From assembly GCA_046565505.1 (NCBI GenBank), contig JBKHYJ010000105.1, positions 1 through 64,000 on the forward strand: DNA of 64,000 nucleotides, given 5' to 3'. Each line of letters opens with the position of its first letter. The first letter of the stretch is position 1. The notes beneath the pieces were generated by a model, which saw only the letters and a list, made by a program, of their open reading frames with translations, had not been told where the DNA came from and searched no databases. Shown piece by piece: positions 34,948 through 44,377 of the stretch. The position numbers and the translations under genes were made by a program. The DNA is from JBKHYJ01 sp046565505. GTDB taxonomy: Bacteria; Acidobacteriota; Blastocatellia; UBA7656.

Positions 34948-36549
34948 TTGTCCAAGCTCATAGAGACCAGCAGGGTAAGGCTCACAGTGTTGCTCGCCGC
35001 CTGTCTTCTCGGCATGGTGATTGACGCCGGGGCCGCGGCGAAGGTATGGGAGGATAAATCGGCGGATGGCCGCAAGGCCGAGGCGGCGGGGGCGGCCCGC
35101 GCCGGGTCGGAAGGCGAGTCTGACGCGAAGACGGTCGGGGCGTCGAAACCGGCAGGGTCGGCGACCTCGCCCGGCCTTGAAGACAGGCTCAGGGCGATGG
35201 AGCAGATCATCGAACGTCAGCAACGTGAGATTGAGTCGTTGCGCCGGGTCGTCGAGGCTAAGGGCGAGGGGCCTGCCGCGGCTCATTCGTTAGAGGCCAT
35301 ACAGGCCGCGAGCGACCTGCCGAGAGTCGCCTCGCCCGCGGGTCAAACCCCCGCGTCGGGAAAGAACGAGGCCTCGCCTCCCGAGACGCAGAAGAGGGTT
35401 GATGAGCTTTACAGGAAGTTCGGCGCGATACGCTTCAGCGGCGACCTGCGTTTTCGCGCCGAGACGTTCCGCAACCAGGGCTTCGACGCGCTCGCCGAAC
35501 CGCCCGACCGCACCCGCCTGCGCGTCAGGGCGAGGCTGGCGCTCGACGGCACGATTAATAAGCATTTCGACTGGGGCATGAGAATAGCCACCGGACTATT
35601 CACCGACCCGATAAGCTCAAACCAGACGCTGACGGATTTCTTCGAGCGGAAGCCTTTCGCCCTGGAGCGCGCCTTCGTACGCTACGACTCGAAGACGGAC
35701 AACGTAGGCGTGCAGCTTGTGGCGGGGAAATTTGAGCCGACTTTCCGCCGGACTCAGATGGTCTGGGACGATGACGTGAACGTCGAAGGCGCGTCGGAGG
35801 CCCTGTATTTCAAGACGAAATCTGCTTTGAGGCAGGTCAAGCTGCTCGCCTTCCAGTTGCCTTTCAACGAGGTGTCCGCGGGCAAAGACGGCGTCCTCTA
35901 CGGCGGCCAGGCTCAAACAGACTGGCAGTTGTCGCCCGCCGTCTCTGCGAACGTGAACGTCGGTTACTACGACTGGAACCACGCCGACCAGGTCCTGCTG
36001 GGGCTGGGGGCGCTTGCCACGCAGGTCAACGGTGGCCTCTTCAACGGCGCAGGCGTCACGGGCAATCAGAACGGCGCGCTCGGCACCACGAACAGGATCA
36101 TAAGGAATGCGGCGGGCCAACCCGCGGGATTCCTGGCCGGATTTAACCTGCTGGACGTGCTCGGCAACCTCTCATGGCAGGCGTCGAGCCGCTTCCCCGT
36201 GACTTTCACATTCGATTACGTTCGCAACCTGACGGGCAGGGTGACGGACGAGAAGAACGGGTACTGGGCCGGGGCGCTGGTCGGGCAGGCCAAAGAGAAG
36301 GGCGACTGGCTCTTCGGGTACTACTTCACGCGCATAGAGCAGGACGCGGTGCTCGTGCCGTTCAACTTCAGCGACATACTCGCGTCGAACAGCCGCGCGC
36401 ACATGCCTACGGTCGGCTATCAGATAGCGACCAACGTGACGGCGCAATGGACGGGGTTATTCTCGCGTCGGGCCAACCGGGTGGTGCTGGTTTCACCGGA
36501 GAACCGCTACCTCAACCGCATGCAGTTCGATGTCATCTATAAGTTTTGA
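34948..36549 (+). CDS. Outer-membrane porin-like beta-barrel protein
   Basis: This 533-residue protein has a signal peptide (about 1-30). A low-complexity Ala/Gly/Lys region and a short coiled coil (LRAMEQIIERQQREIESLRRVV) may form the periplasmic trimer stalk. A C-terminal beta-barrel of about 360 residues follows, starting KFGAIRFSGDLRFRAETF and ending MQFDVIYKF with the terminal Phe typical of outer-membrane proteins. This is the putative-porin group (Porin_5-like). The start is the TTG at 34948, because a perfect AAGGAGG lies before it; the longer frame from 34846 adds residues unlike a signal. The Pho-box-like triplet upstream suggests phosphate-starvation control and perhaps anion uptake, which is inference. 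Confidence 0.88.
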   Translation: MSKLIETSRVRLTVLLAACLLGMVIDAGAAAKVWEDKSADGRKAEAAGAARAGSEGESDAKTVGASKPAGSATSPGLEDRLRAMEQIIERQQREIESLRRVVEAKGEGPAAAHSLEAIQAASDLPRVASPAGQTPASGKNEASPPETQKRVDELYRKFGAIRFSGDLRFRAETFRNQGFDALAEPPDRTRLRVRARLALDGTINKHFDWGMRIATGLFTDPISSNQTLTDFFERKPFALERAFVRYDSKTDNVGVQLVAGKFEPTFRRTQMVWDDDVNVEGASEALYFKTKSALRQVKLLAFQLPFNEVSAGKDGVLYGGQAQTDWQLSPAVSANVNVGYYDWNHADQVLLGLGALATQVNGGLFNGAGVTGNQNGALGTTNRIIRNAAGQPAGFLAGFNLLDVLGNLSWQASSRFPVTFTFDYVRNLTGRVTDEKNGYWAGALVGQAKEKGDWLFGYYFTRIEQDAVLVPFNFSDILASNSRAHMPTVGYQIATNVTAQWTGLFSRRANRVVLVSPENRYLNRMQFDVIYKF

Positions 36550-36554
36550 AGCGA

Positions 36555-36591
36555 GCGGGGCCATGTGGGCAGGCAGCCTACACGGCCCCGC
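36555..36591 (+). terminator. Long hairpin after the porin gene
   Basis: GCGGGGCC (36555-36562) pairs with GGCCCCGC (36584-36591), and inside it TGTGGGC (36564-36570) pairs with GCCTACA (36576-36582) including one G-T pair. It begins six bases after the porin stop. It has no T-tract. Confidence 0.5.
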
Positions 36592-36684
36592 ACAAGAATT
36601 CATGAGACGCGCGTCACCGCCCGAATGCGCCGGGCGGCGGCGGCTCCGCGCGCGGGCCGCGTCTCACGCGCCCGGCGAGACCTC

Positions 36685-36999
36685 TCACTCCGTTTTTGTA
36701 GCGGCCTCCGACTGGTAGTCAGGCACCTCGAACTTAAGCTCCCCCTTACAGAATTCCACCCACTCCGGCGAAACGTTATCGAAGATAATGTTTTCATCGA
36801 GGAAGATGCCGTCTGTGACAGTGAAGTTCTCCTGGAGGTACAAGAAGTCCTCGTCCGTTAATTCCCTCGGCGCCTCCACTTCGCTACCGTCTATTTGCCT
36901 CTTCTCCTTCCTGGCGTTCTGGGCGTTCTCGGTCCAGCCCTTGAACGCACGCAGCCTCGGGATCGGATAAGCCTTACAGTACTTTCCCATTTGTGCCAT
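36685..36999 (-). CDS. Small conserved-looking protein of unknown function
   Basis: This 104-residue soluble protein begins MAQMGKYCKAYPIPRLR. It continues with a basic/Gln-rich segment and ends in a well-defined alpha/beta portion (LTDEDFLYLQENFTVTDGIF, LDENIIFDNVSPEWVEFCKGELKF). The ordered C-terminal half and strong GGGAGG before the ATG at 36999 argue that it is real and conserved, but I cannot name the family. There are two Cys and no export signal. It lies convergent to the porin gene across the hairpin at 36555. Confidence 0.75.
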   Translation of the reverse strand: MAQMGKYCKAYPIPRLRAFKGWTENAQNARKEKRQIDGSEVEAPRELTDEDFLYLQENFTVTDGIFLDENIIFDNVSPEWVEFCKGELKFEVPDYQSEAATKTE

Positions 37000-37036
37000 T
37001 GTTTTTCCTCCCATGTAGATTTGGATTTAGGGTTTG

Positions 37037-37222
37037 CTATTCTTCGGGCTTCATAAAGACCTCGCCCGGCCGCCGCGGGCCGGTTCTAATCGCTCCCGAC
37101 GGGTGGCTGGGACAAACGCCATCGGCTCGCCCGGCGGTTTCGGCCATGCGCGCTATAACGATATTTCTTTCTTCGGAGACGGACTCTTCGGATACGACGC
37201 CATGCCCCTTACAATACTGCAC
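37037..37222 (-). CDS. Possible small ORF upstream of the 36685 gene
   Basis: A GTG-started frame encodes 61 residues with coding-like composition (VVSEESVSEERNIVIARMAE, a CPSHPSGAI segment and a RRPGEVFMKPEE end). It ends 37 bases before the next gene's ATG on the same strand. The open frame extends 12 codons further upstream to a TAA without another start, and no ribosome-binding site precedes the GTG. It could be a real small gene or the 3' remnant of a longer one. Confidence 0.35.
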   Translation of the reverse strand: MQYCKGHGVVSEESVSEERNIVIARMAETAGRADGVCPSHPSGAIRTGPRRPGEVFMKPEE

Positions 37223-37494
37223 CGGCTTATTGGATTCAATGATGGGTTTGCTGTCTTACATGCGCTGTATGCCAGTGATGAATATCACCCGGGACCCGCC
37301 CCTGTCCAGGGGGGCCCTTCGTCACACGGCTAACGACCGTCGATGGCGATTTGTGAAGTGTAGGTCCCGCGACAATAGTTGATGATCGTGGCGTCTGGTC
37401 CAAGCCGCGCCGGCCGCGTGGAGAAATACCACCTGTAAAGGCCGTCGGCCGCAAGCCGCCCGCATTCTTGCCGGGCATGTGGAGTGCGGCTACA
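37223..37494. other. Intergenic region before ubiX
   Basis: No supported gene is seen here. Open frames on both strands are short and have no ribosome-binding sites. The ubiX ribosome-binding site GGAG lies at 37481-37484. I see no strong promoter. Confidence 0.35.
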
Positions 37495-38121
37495 ATGTCA
37501 GTGGTGAAGACGATAACTGTAGCAATCAGCGGCGCGAGCGGCGCGGTCTACGCGCAGCGGCTATTGATGCAGCTCGAAGACAGCCCTGAGGTGCGGCAGA
37601 TTAACCTCGTGGTGAGCGGCCCCGGCCGCCGCGTCATAAGCGACGAGCTTGAAGTAAGCCCGACCGGCGACACGGAGCAGATGGTGGCCGAGATGATCGG
37701 CAGGCCGCCGGCGAAGGTAGTCGTTTTTCACCCCGGCGACATCGGCGCGGCCATAGCCTCCGGCTCCTACCCCGTGGACGCGATGGCCATCATACCCTGC
37801 TCCGCCTCTACACTCGGCGCGCTCGCGTCCGGCTCTAGCCGTAATCTCCTGCACAGGGCCGCAGACGTTTGTTTAAAGGAAGGCCGAAGGCTCGTGATAG
37901 TGCCGCGCGAGACACCGCTTTCGACCATCCACCTGGAGAACATGCTGAGGCTCAGGCAGGCCGGCGCGATGATCGTCCCCGCGATGCCCGCGTTCTATCA
38001 CAGGCCCGCTGACATCGCCTCGATGGTAGACCACTTCATTTACCGGGTAATGGATCACCTCGGCCTCGCGCACTCGCAGCAGACCGTGTGGCTTGGCGAG
38101 GCGCGGAGCGCGGAGCGGTGA
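37495..38121 (+). CDS. ubiX: UbiX-type flavin prenyltransferase
   Basis: This 208-residue enzyme has the flavodoxin-like UbiX/Pad1 pattern: VAISGASGAVYAQRLL at the start, the conserved IASGSYPVDAMAIIPCSASTLGALASG active-site segment and the VPRETPLSTIHLENMLRL segment. A late AFYHRPADIASMVDHFI follows. It attaches dimethylallyl to reduced FMN to make prenyl-FMN, the cofactor of UbiD-type decarboxylases. The ATG at 37495 has GGAG ten bases upstream. It lies 168 bases before a UbiA-family prenyltransferase, an arrangement common in quinone, especially futalosine-type menaquinone, synthesis. A UbiD partner is not in this window. Confidence 0.93.
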   Translation: MSVVKTITVAISGASGAVYAQRLLMQLEDSPEVRQINLVVSGPGRRVISDELEVSPTGDTEQMVAEMIGRPPAKVVVFHPGDIGAAIASGSYPVDAMAIIPCSASTLGALASGSSRNLLHRAADVCLKEGRRLVIVPRETPLSTIHLENMLRLRQAGAMIVPAMPAFYHRPADIASMVDHFIYRVMDHLGLAHSQQTVWLGEARSAER

Positions 38122-38289
38122 GGGCGCAACGGTGATCGGGAAAGTGGCGGGAAGACCGAATGGCTGTTGCCTTGAAACCGGCTCTGGCGGCCGGTCTCGG
38201 GCGTTTGCCATTCTAGCGCGCGGCCCCCGCCCGCCATTCCTACTGGCCGCCATTCGGCCCCGCACGGGGCTTATCACAGAGGGCAAAAT

Positions 38290-39171
38290 ATGACAGTAAT
38301 CGAGCGGCTGCGGGTCACGCTCGAAATGATCAAGATCGAGCACACGCTCTTTGCGCTGCCCTTCGCTTTTTTGGGCGCGACGCTGGCCGCACAGACGATG
38401 CCGCCGCAGCCCCCGCGCTTTTGGATTTCAAGGCTGATGTGGATCATAGTCGCGATGGTGGGCGCGCGTTCGGCCGCGATGACATTCAACCGGATAGCCG
38501 ACCGCGACATCGACGCGGCGAACCCGCGCACGGCGGCCCGCGCGATTCCGGCAAGGGTGCTCGACCTGCGCTTCGCATGGGCGTTCACGGTCATCTCGGC
38601 CGCACTCTTTTTGTTGGCCGCGTCCCGCCTCAATCACCTGACGATGATACTTTCGCCCGTCGCGCTCGGCTCCGTCTTCATCTACTCGTACACCAAGCGA
38701 TTCACCTTCCTTTCGCACCTAGTGCTGGGCTGGTGCCTGGGGCTCGCGCCGGCCGGGGCCTGGATCGCCATCAGGGGCGACCTCACGCTCGTCGGCGTGC
38801 TCCTGTCGGTCACGGTGATGTTGTGGACGGCTGGCTTCGACATCCTGTATGCCTGCCAGGATTATGAGTTCGACCGCCGCGCCGGGCTCCACTCCATCCC
38901 GCAACGCTTCGGCATAAAGAAAGCGCTGTGGGCCGCGCGCGGCATGCATGCGCTGATGTTCGCCGCGCTCGTGTGGCTCTTTTTCGCGGTGCCGCTCGAA
39001 TACGTGGGCTGTGCAGGCGTGCTCGCGACAGGCGCGCTGCTCGTCTACCAGCACAGCATCATCAAGGCCGGCGACCTTTCGAGGCTCAATGCCGCGTTCT
39101 TCACGACGAACGCCTTCGTCAGCGCGATACTGTTCGTCACTTTCGCCATAGACGTATTCGTGCTCGGTTGA
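38290..39171 (+). CDS. UbiA-family prenyltransferase, probably menaquinone synthesis (MqnP/UbiA)
   Basis: This 293-residue protein has about eight membrane helices. The two Asp-rich sites of UbiA prenyltransferases are [15 protein letters not shown] (Mg-prenyl diphosphate binding) and [16 protein letters not shown]. The opening [16 protein letters not shown] is typical of UbiA and MqnP. It would prenylate an aromatic acid at the membrane. The adjacent ubiX and the absence of a chorismate lyase nearby favour MqnP of the futalosine menaquinone pathway over UbiA, but sequence alone does not settle this. AGAGGGC lies before the ATG. Confidence 0.92.
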   Translation: MTVIERLRVTLEMIKIEHTLFALPFAFLGATLAAQTMPPQPPRFWISRLMWIIVAMVGARSAAMTFNRIADRDIDAANPRTAARAIPARVLDLRFAWAFTVISAALFLLAASRLNHLTMILSPVALGSVFIYSYTKRFTFLSHLVLGWCLGLAPAGAWIAIRGDLTLVGVLLSVTVMLWTAGFDILYACQDYEFDRRAGLHSIPQRFGIKKALWAARGMHALMFAALVWLFFAVPLEYVGCAGVLATGALLVYQHSIIKAGDLSRLNAAFFTTNAFVSAILFVTFAIDVFVLG

Positions 39172-39283
39172 TGCCGGAATGCCGCGGCGCGGCCGATACG
39201 CCCGGGAGCCATCCCCGGCCCAAGGTTCAGAATCGCGCGATTACGGTTTGAGATTTCCGGTGATTCAAAAGACAATCTAAGTC

Positions 39284-41182
39284 ATGTGTGGCATCTGCGG
39301 AGTGGCCGGCCGGGCCGACGAACAACTTATTAAGAAGATGCTTGAGCCGATAGCTCACCGCGGGCCTGACGACGAAGGCGTCTACGTCGCAGAGACTTCG
39401 ACCGACGAGCGCGTCGGGCTGGGGCACCGCCGCCTCTCCATAATCGACCTCTCGCCCGCCGGGCATGAGCCGATGTCGGACGCGGGCGGGCAAATCTGGC
39501 TAACATTCAATGGGGAGATTTATAACTTCAAAGAGCTGCGGCGCAGGCTCGAAGGGCTGGGCCACCGCCTCCGCTCGGACACGGACGCCGAAGTAATAAT
39601 CTACGCCTACCGCGAGTGGGGCCGCGAGTGCCTCTCCCTGCTCAATGGCATGTTCGCCTTCGCCCTCTGGGACTCGCGCGACGAGAGCCTCCTTCTCGCG
39701 CGCGACCGCCTGGGCATCAAGCCGCTCTACTACGCCGACACGCCCGCCGGGTTTGCGTTCGCTTCCGAGATCAAGGCGCTGCTGGCGGTCCCCGGGTTCG
39801 ACAGGGCGGTTGACCTGGCGGCGCTCGACCAGTTCATGACTTTCTTGTGGACCCCAGACCCGAAGACTGCCTTCCGGGGGGTGTCGAAGCTGCCGCCGGG
39901 CCATTACCTCGTTCGCCGCGGGGGCCGCGCCGAGGTTTCCCAGTACTGGGACGTCAGCTTCGACGAAGACGATTCGGTCCCCGAGGCCGAATGGGTCGAG
40001 CGGCTGCGGGAGCAGATCACGCGGAGCGTTCGCGCACAGATGATGTCAGACGTGCCGCTCGGGGCGTTCCTATCGGGCGGGCTTGATTCGTCAACAATAG
40101 TGGCGCTTATGACGGGCGCGGCGACACAAAAGGTCACGACTTACACGTTCGGGTTCAAGCAGGAGGATTTGCGTTACGACATACTCGAAGACGACGTTAA
40201 GTACGCCAGGGCGGTAGGGCGCGAATTTCAAACCGACTACTACGAAGAGTTCCTTGAGCCGCATGTCATGGACCTGCTGCCGAAGCTCGCCTATCACATG
40301 GACGAGCCCGTGGCCGACCCCGCCGCCATCACCAGCTACCTGATCTGTCGCGCGGCGCGGGAGCGGCTCACGGTCCTGCTGTCGGGCATGGGCGGCGACG
40401 AGGTGTTCGCCGGTTACCCGCGCCACGCGGCGGTAAAGGTCGCCGAAGCCTATAACCTCATCCCGTCATTTCTTTCCCGGCCTGTCGTGCGGGCACTGCC
40501 CGGCTCAAGGCCCGGCAGGTTCACGGCCATGTTTCGTAACACGAAGAAGCTCGCGAAGTCCGCGGCGCTGCCCGAGCGCGAGCGCTATCTGGGGTTCGGC
40601 ACCTACTTCACGGAGGAAGAGAAGCGCCGGCTGTATTCGGGCGAGATGCGTGACGCTTCGGCGGAGTTCAACCCATATGGCGAGCACCGGAAATACTTCG
40701 ACCGCGTCGCCGGCGAGGACTTCATCAACCAGATGCTCTACATAGACCTGAAGACGTTTCTGCCTTGCCTGAACCTCGCCTACACGGATAAGACGAGCAT
40801 GGCGAGCTCGGTCGAGGTGCGAGTCCCCCTGCTCGACCACGAGTTGATTGAATTAACCGCGCGAATGCCTGCTCGCCTGAAGCTTAAAGGGCTCACCAGG
40901 AAGTATATCTTGAAGCGGGCCGCCGAAAGCTGGCTGCCCCGCGAGATAATTCGCCGCAGGAAGGCGGGCTTTAGCGCGCCGGTGCGGGCTTGGCTCGTGC
41001 GGGACCTCAGACGGATGGTCGAGGACCTCCTGTCGCAATCGAACGTCGAGCGCCGCGGGTATTTTGATTACCGGGCCGTGAGGCGGTTGATAGACGAGAA
41101 CCTCTCCGGCCGCGAGGACAACAGCCTCAAGGTATTCCAGTTGTTGACGCTCGAACTCTGGCACAGGGCTTTTATTGATTAA
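39284..41182 (+). CDS. asnB: Glutamine-hydrolysing asparagine synthase family protein
   Basis: This 632-residue enzyme has an N-terminal class II glutaminase with Cys2 (MCGICGV). The glutaminase block contains HRRLSIIDLSPAGHEPM and FNGEIYN, and the ATP-pyrophosphatase domain has the loop LSGGLDSST near residue 265. It amidates a carboxylate with glutamine-derived ammonia. The position in front of a methyltransferase, a nucleotide-sugar epimerase and two glycosyltransferases suggests a polysaccharide-type AsnB that amidates a sugar acid rather than, or besides, free aspartate. That is inference. No clear ribosome-binding site is visible. Length and motifs are intact. Confidence 0.94.
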   Translation: MCGICGVAGRADEQLIKKMLEPIAHRGPDDEGVYVAETSTDERVGLGHRRLSIIDLSPAGHEPMSDAGGQIWLTFNGEIYNFKELRRRLEGLGHRLRSDTDAEVIIYAYREWGRECLSLLNGMFAFALWDSRDESLLLARDRLGIKPLYYADTPAGFAFASEIKALLAVPGFDRAVDLAALDQFMTFLWTPDPKTAFRGVSKLPPGHYLVRRGGRAEVSQYWDVSFDEDDSVPEAEWVERLREQITRSVRAQMMSDVPLGAFLSGGLDSSTIVALMTGAATQKVTTYTFGFKQEDLRYDILEDDVKYARAVGREFQTDYYEEFLEPHVMDLLPKLAYHMDEPVADPAAITSYLICRAARERLTVLLSGMGGDEVFAGYPRHAAVKVAEAYNLIPSFLSRPVVRALPGSRPGRFTAMFRNTKKLAKSAALPERERYLGFGTYFTEEEKRRLYSGEMRDASAEFNPYGEHRKYFDRVAGEDFINQMLYIDLKTFLPCLNLAYTDKTSMASSVEVRVPLLDHELIELTARMPARLKLKGLTRKYILKRAAESWLPREIIRRRKAGFSAPVRAWLVRDLRRMVEDLLSQSNVERRGYFDYRAVRRLIDENLSGREDNSLKVFQLLTLELWHRAFID

Positions 41183-41216
41183 GCCGCAGGGCCCGAAGGC
41201 CCCGCGAAGTTTACGT

Positions 41217-42104
41217 ATGATGGCCGAAGACCTGAAAACGCGCGTGCATGATTTCTGGCAGGCGAACCCCTGCGGGGCGAAGTTCGCCCGCGCCGAGGTC
41301 GGGACGCGCGAGTTCTTCGACGCCGTCGAGCGCCACCGCTACCGGACCGAGTCGCACATCCGCGAGGTGGTCGGCTTCGACAGGTGGCGGGGGCGCGACG
41401 TTCTGGAAGTGGGCTGCGGCCTCGGCACCGATGGCATAAACTTCGCCCGGGCGGGCGCGGCGTACACAGGGATAGACTTGACCGAGGCGTCAATCGACCT
41501 CGCCCGGAGGCGGTTTGAGATCGAGGGCCTGGCCGCGAATCTGGAGGTGGCCGACGCCGAGAGCCTGCCCTTCGCGGGGGCGAGCTTCGACCTGGCTTAC
41601 TCGCACGGCGTCCTGCACCACACGCCCGACACGCAGCGGGCGGTTGACGAGCTTCACCGCGTGCTCAGGCCGGGCGGCACGGCGATGGTCATGCTCTACC
41701 ATAAGAACTCTTACAACTACTACGTGAACATCATGGCCCTGCGCCGCGTCGGGGTACGCCTGCTGCGCTTCGGTTGGGGGCCGCGCCTCGTTCATAAAAT
41801 GACAGGGGAAGATGAAGGCAGGCTGCGCGAGCTTCAGCAGCTATACCGCCGCGACCCGAAGCGGCTGCTCGGCCGCGATGAATTCTTGAGCCAGAACACG
41901 GACGGCGCGGGCAACCCGCTCGCCCGCGCTTACACGCGGCGCGAGGCCGTGGACATGTTCTCCAAGTTCCGGGAAGTTCGCACGGAAGTCCACTTCCTGA
42001 ACAAACGTTGGATACCGCTGCTCGGCCGCCTGATGCCGCCGCCGATTGAGAAGGGCCTCGGGCGCGTGGCGGGCTGGCACCTGTGGGTCATCGCCAGAAA
42101 ATAA
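41217..42104 (+). CDS. Class I SAM-dependent methyltransferase
   Basis: This methyltransferase of about 295 residues has motif I VLEVGCGLGTDG, an acidic loop TGIDLTEASID, motif II-like ESLPFAGASFDLAYSHGVLHHTPD and RVLRPGGTAMVM. The pattern is of Methyltransf_11/UbiE-type enzymes. The C-terminal third is unrelated to the core and may bind substrate. The open frame overlaps asnB, but the first ATG after its stop is at 41217, so I use that. In this gene run it most likely methylates a sugar or an aglycone, which is inference. Confidence 0.88.
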   Translation: MMAEDLKTRVHDFWQANPCGAKFARAEVGTREFFDAVERHRYRTESHIREVVGFDRWRGRDVLEVGCGLGTDGINFARAGAAYTGIDLTEASIDLARRRFEIEGLAANLEVADAESLPFAGASFDLAYSHGVLHHTPDTQRAVDELHRVLRPGGTAMVMLYHKNSYNYYVNIMALRRVGVRLLRFGWGPRLVHKMTGEDEGRLRELQQLYRRDPKRLLGRDEFLSQNTDGAGNPLARAYTRREAVDMFSKFREVRTEVHFLNKRWIPLLGRLMPPPIEKGLGRVAGWHLWVIARK

Positions 42105-42210
42105 AGAAGCGGGGCGGGGGCGGGGACGCCTGTGTGAAGGGCGGGCGGCTTAGGATTGGCTCCCGCAGCCCGTTTCAAGGCGGCCGCCGGTCTCTGACTT
42201 ACGAATTCTT

Positions 42211-43254
42211 ATGACCAGCATTCTCATAACGGGCGGGGCGGGATTCATCGGCAGTCACCTGGCCGACCGCCTGATGGGCCCCGAGGGTGAAGGGCTCGCC
42301 CGCGCGGGCGACGCTGTGCGGCTGACGGTCGTCGATAACTTCAACGATTTTTACAGCCCTGAGATGAAGCGCGCTAACGTCGCCCATCACCTGGGGCGCG
42401 GCGGCTTCGAGCTGGTTGAGGCGGACATAACCGACGCGCGCGCGATGGGTGAATTATTCTCCCGCGGGCGGTTCGACTGCGTGGTGCACCTGGCGGCCCG
42501 CGCCGGCGTGCGCCCGTCGCTGGAAGACCCGCTCGCCTACGAAGACACGAACGTGCGCGGGACCTACGTGCTGCTGGAATCCGCGCGCCGCCACGACGTG
42601 CGGCGCTTCGTCTTCGGCTCGTCGAGTTCGGTCTATGGCATAAACTCGCGCCTACCCTTCTCCGAGGGCGACCCGATAGCTCAACCCATATCGCCTTACG
42701 CGGCGACGAAGGTCGCGGGCGAGGCCGCCTGCCACGTCTACGCGCATCTATACGAAATGAGCGTGGTCTGCCTTCGATTCTTTACGGTCTACGGCCCTCG
42801 CCAGAGGCCGGACCTCGCCATCCACAAGTTCGCGCGGCTGGTCAGCGAAGGCCGCCCCATCTCCGTGTTCGGCGATGGCACGACGCGGCGCGATTACACC
42901 TACATTGACGACATAATCTCCGGCGTCATCGCGGCGATGAAGCTCGGCCCGAGTCGGTTTGAGATAATCAACCTCGGCGGGTCAAAAACGGTCGAGCTTC
43001 GCAGGCTGATCGCGCTGCTCGAAAATACCCTCGGCAAGCGCGCGGTAATAGACCGCCGCCCGCCACAGCCGGGCGACGTGCCGGTCACTTACGCCAGCAT
43101 TGATAAGGCGCGGCGGCTGCTCGGGTACGAGCCTGAAACGATGATCGAGGCGGGCGTGGAAAAATTCGTCGCATGGTTTAAGGATGACCGGCGCCGAAGT
43201 GCCGGCCAGACTGGAGGCTCGCCGCGCGAATGTTTCGGCGCGCGCCTTGATTAG
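42211..43254 (+). CDS. NAD-dependent nucleotide-sugar epimerase (SDR family)
   Basis: This 347-residue protein has the Rossmann motif GGAGFIGSHLADRL, a serine cluster SSSSVYG and the catalytic pair in YAATKVAGE (Tyr-x-x-x-Lys). It continues with RFFTVYGPRQRPDLAIHKF and ends in a C-terminal sugar-binding lobe. The layout is closest to UDP-glucuronate 4-epimerase-type enzymes, which supply UDP-galacturonate. A uronic-acid product would fit the upstream amidating AsnB. Substrate specificity is inferred and could be another 4-epimerase or dehydratase. It stands in the same orientation as its neighbours. Confidence 0.92.
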   Translation: MTSILITGGAGFIGSHLADRLMGPEGEGLARAGDAVRLTVVDNFNDFYSPEMKRANVAHHLGRGGFELVEADITDARAMGELFSRGRFDCVVHLAARAGVRPSLEDPLAYEDTNVRGTYVLLESARRHDVRRFVFGSSSSVYGINSRLPFSEGDPIAQPISPYAATKVAGEAACHVYAHLYEMSVVCLRFFTVYGPRQRPDLAIHKFARLVSEGRPISVFGDGTTRRDYTYIDDIISGVIAAMKLGPSRFEIINLGGSKTVELRRLIALLENTLGKRAVIDRRPPQPGDVPVTYASIDKARRLLGYEPETMIEAGVEKFVAWFKDDRRRSAGQTGGSPRECFGARLD

Positions 43255-43351
43255 ATTAGCCCGCCGGTCTACTATTTTCCGATTGCGACCGGGGGCAAGA
43301 GTCATCTGAGACTTCAAGTTCGACACGCCGGGCGCCGCGCCTCACGTTCAT

Positions 43352-44377
43352 ATGAAAGAATACGGCCTGAAATCCATTAAAGAGCTCGAGCGCGAAGGCA
43401 TGAGGCCGGAGCTTTCGATCTTCCTGCCCGTCTACGACGAAGAAGAGAACATAGAGCCCCTCAACCGCAAGCTCAAAGATTCGCTCGAACAACTGGGCCG
43501 CACGTACGAGATCATTTACGTGGACGACGGCTCGACCGACGGTAGCCTCGCCAGGCTGCGAGAGATCGCCGCGGTCGACGCGCGCGTGAGAGTCATAGCG
43601 CTGCGCCGCAACTACGGTCAGACGGCCGCGATGAGCGCGGGCATAGACCATGCGCGCGGCGAGATACTGATCCCCATGGACGCCGACCTCCAGAACGACC
43701 CGGCGGACATCCACCGCTTGCTCGAAAAGCTGGACGAGGGCTACGACGTCGTGTCGGGGTGGCGCAAGGACCGTAAAGACAAATGGCTGACGAGGCGGCT
43801 CCCTTCCACGCTCGCCAACCGCCTCATCTCCGTCATCAGCGGCGTAGAGCTGCATGATTACGGTTGCAGCCTGAAGGCGTACAGGCATGACGTGCTCGCG
43901 GACGTTAGGCTGTACGGCGAGATGCACCGCTTCATACCGATTTACGCGGGCTGGGCGGGCGGGCGCGTGACCGAAATCCCCGTGACGCACCATGCGCGAC
44001 ACGCCGGCAAATCCAAATACGGGCTGTCGCGCACGATCAAAGTGCTGTTCGACTTGATGACGATAAAGTTCATGTCGAGCTACCTGACGAAGCCGCTCTA
44101 CCTGTTCGGGACGGCGGGGCTCGTGTGCCTGGTGATCTCTTTCTTCTCGTTCGCCTTCGCGCTCTACTACCGCTTCGTGCGCGACGTGCACCTCAACCGC
44201 ATGCCGCTCGCCACGCTCGCCATGATCATGTTCGCGATGGGCGTACAATTCATTTTCATGGGGCTGCTCGCCGAAATGATAGTCCGCACGTATCACGAAT
44301 CCCAGGGCAAGCCGACCTACCTCGTACGCGAGCGAATCAACATACAGGACAACGGCGACCGTGCGACCGAACTATGA
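43352..44377 (+). CDS. Family 2 glycosyltransferase with C-terminal membrane helices (GtrB/DPM-type)
   Basis: This 341-residue protein has a GT-A domain with LSIFLPVYDEEENI, VDDGSTDGS and the metal-binding DADLQND. Two membrane helices lie at about 258-280 and 292-315. It resembles dolichol/undecaprenyl-phosphate sugar transferases such as GtrB and ArnC, which load a sugar onto the lipid carrier. An ATG at 43400 is an alternative start; neither has a strong ribosome-binding site. Its stop overlaps the next gene by 17 bases, which supports a common transcript. Confidence 0.92.
   Translation: MKEYGLKSIKELEREGMRPELSIFLPVYDEEENIEPLNRKLKDSLEQLGRTYEIIYVDDGSTDGSLARLREIAAVDARVRVIALRRNYGQTAAMSAGIDHARGEILIPMDADLQNDPADIHRLLEKLDEGYDVVSGWRKDRKDKWLTRRLPSTLANRLISVISGVELHDYGCSLKAYRHDVLADVRLYGEMHRFIPIYAGWAGGRVTEIPVTHHARHAGKSKYGLSRTIKVLFDLMTIKFMSSYLTKPLYLFGTAGLVCLVISFFSFAFALYYRFVRDVHLNRMPLATLAMIMFAMGVQFIFMGLLAEMIVRTYHESQGKPTYLVRERINIQDNGDRATEL

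Noticed and set aside
43256..44296. Long minus-strand frame opposite the GT2 gene
   Set aside because: It is an artefact of GC bias over an intact glycosyltransferase; its composition is His/Arg/Glu/Val-rich and unlike any known protein.
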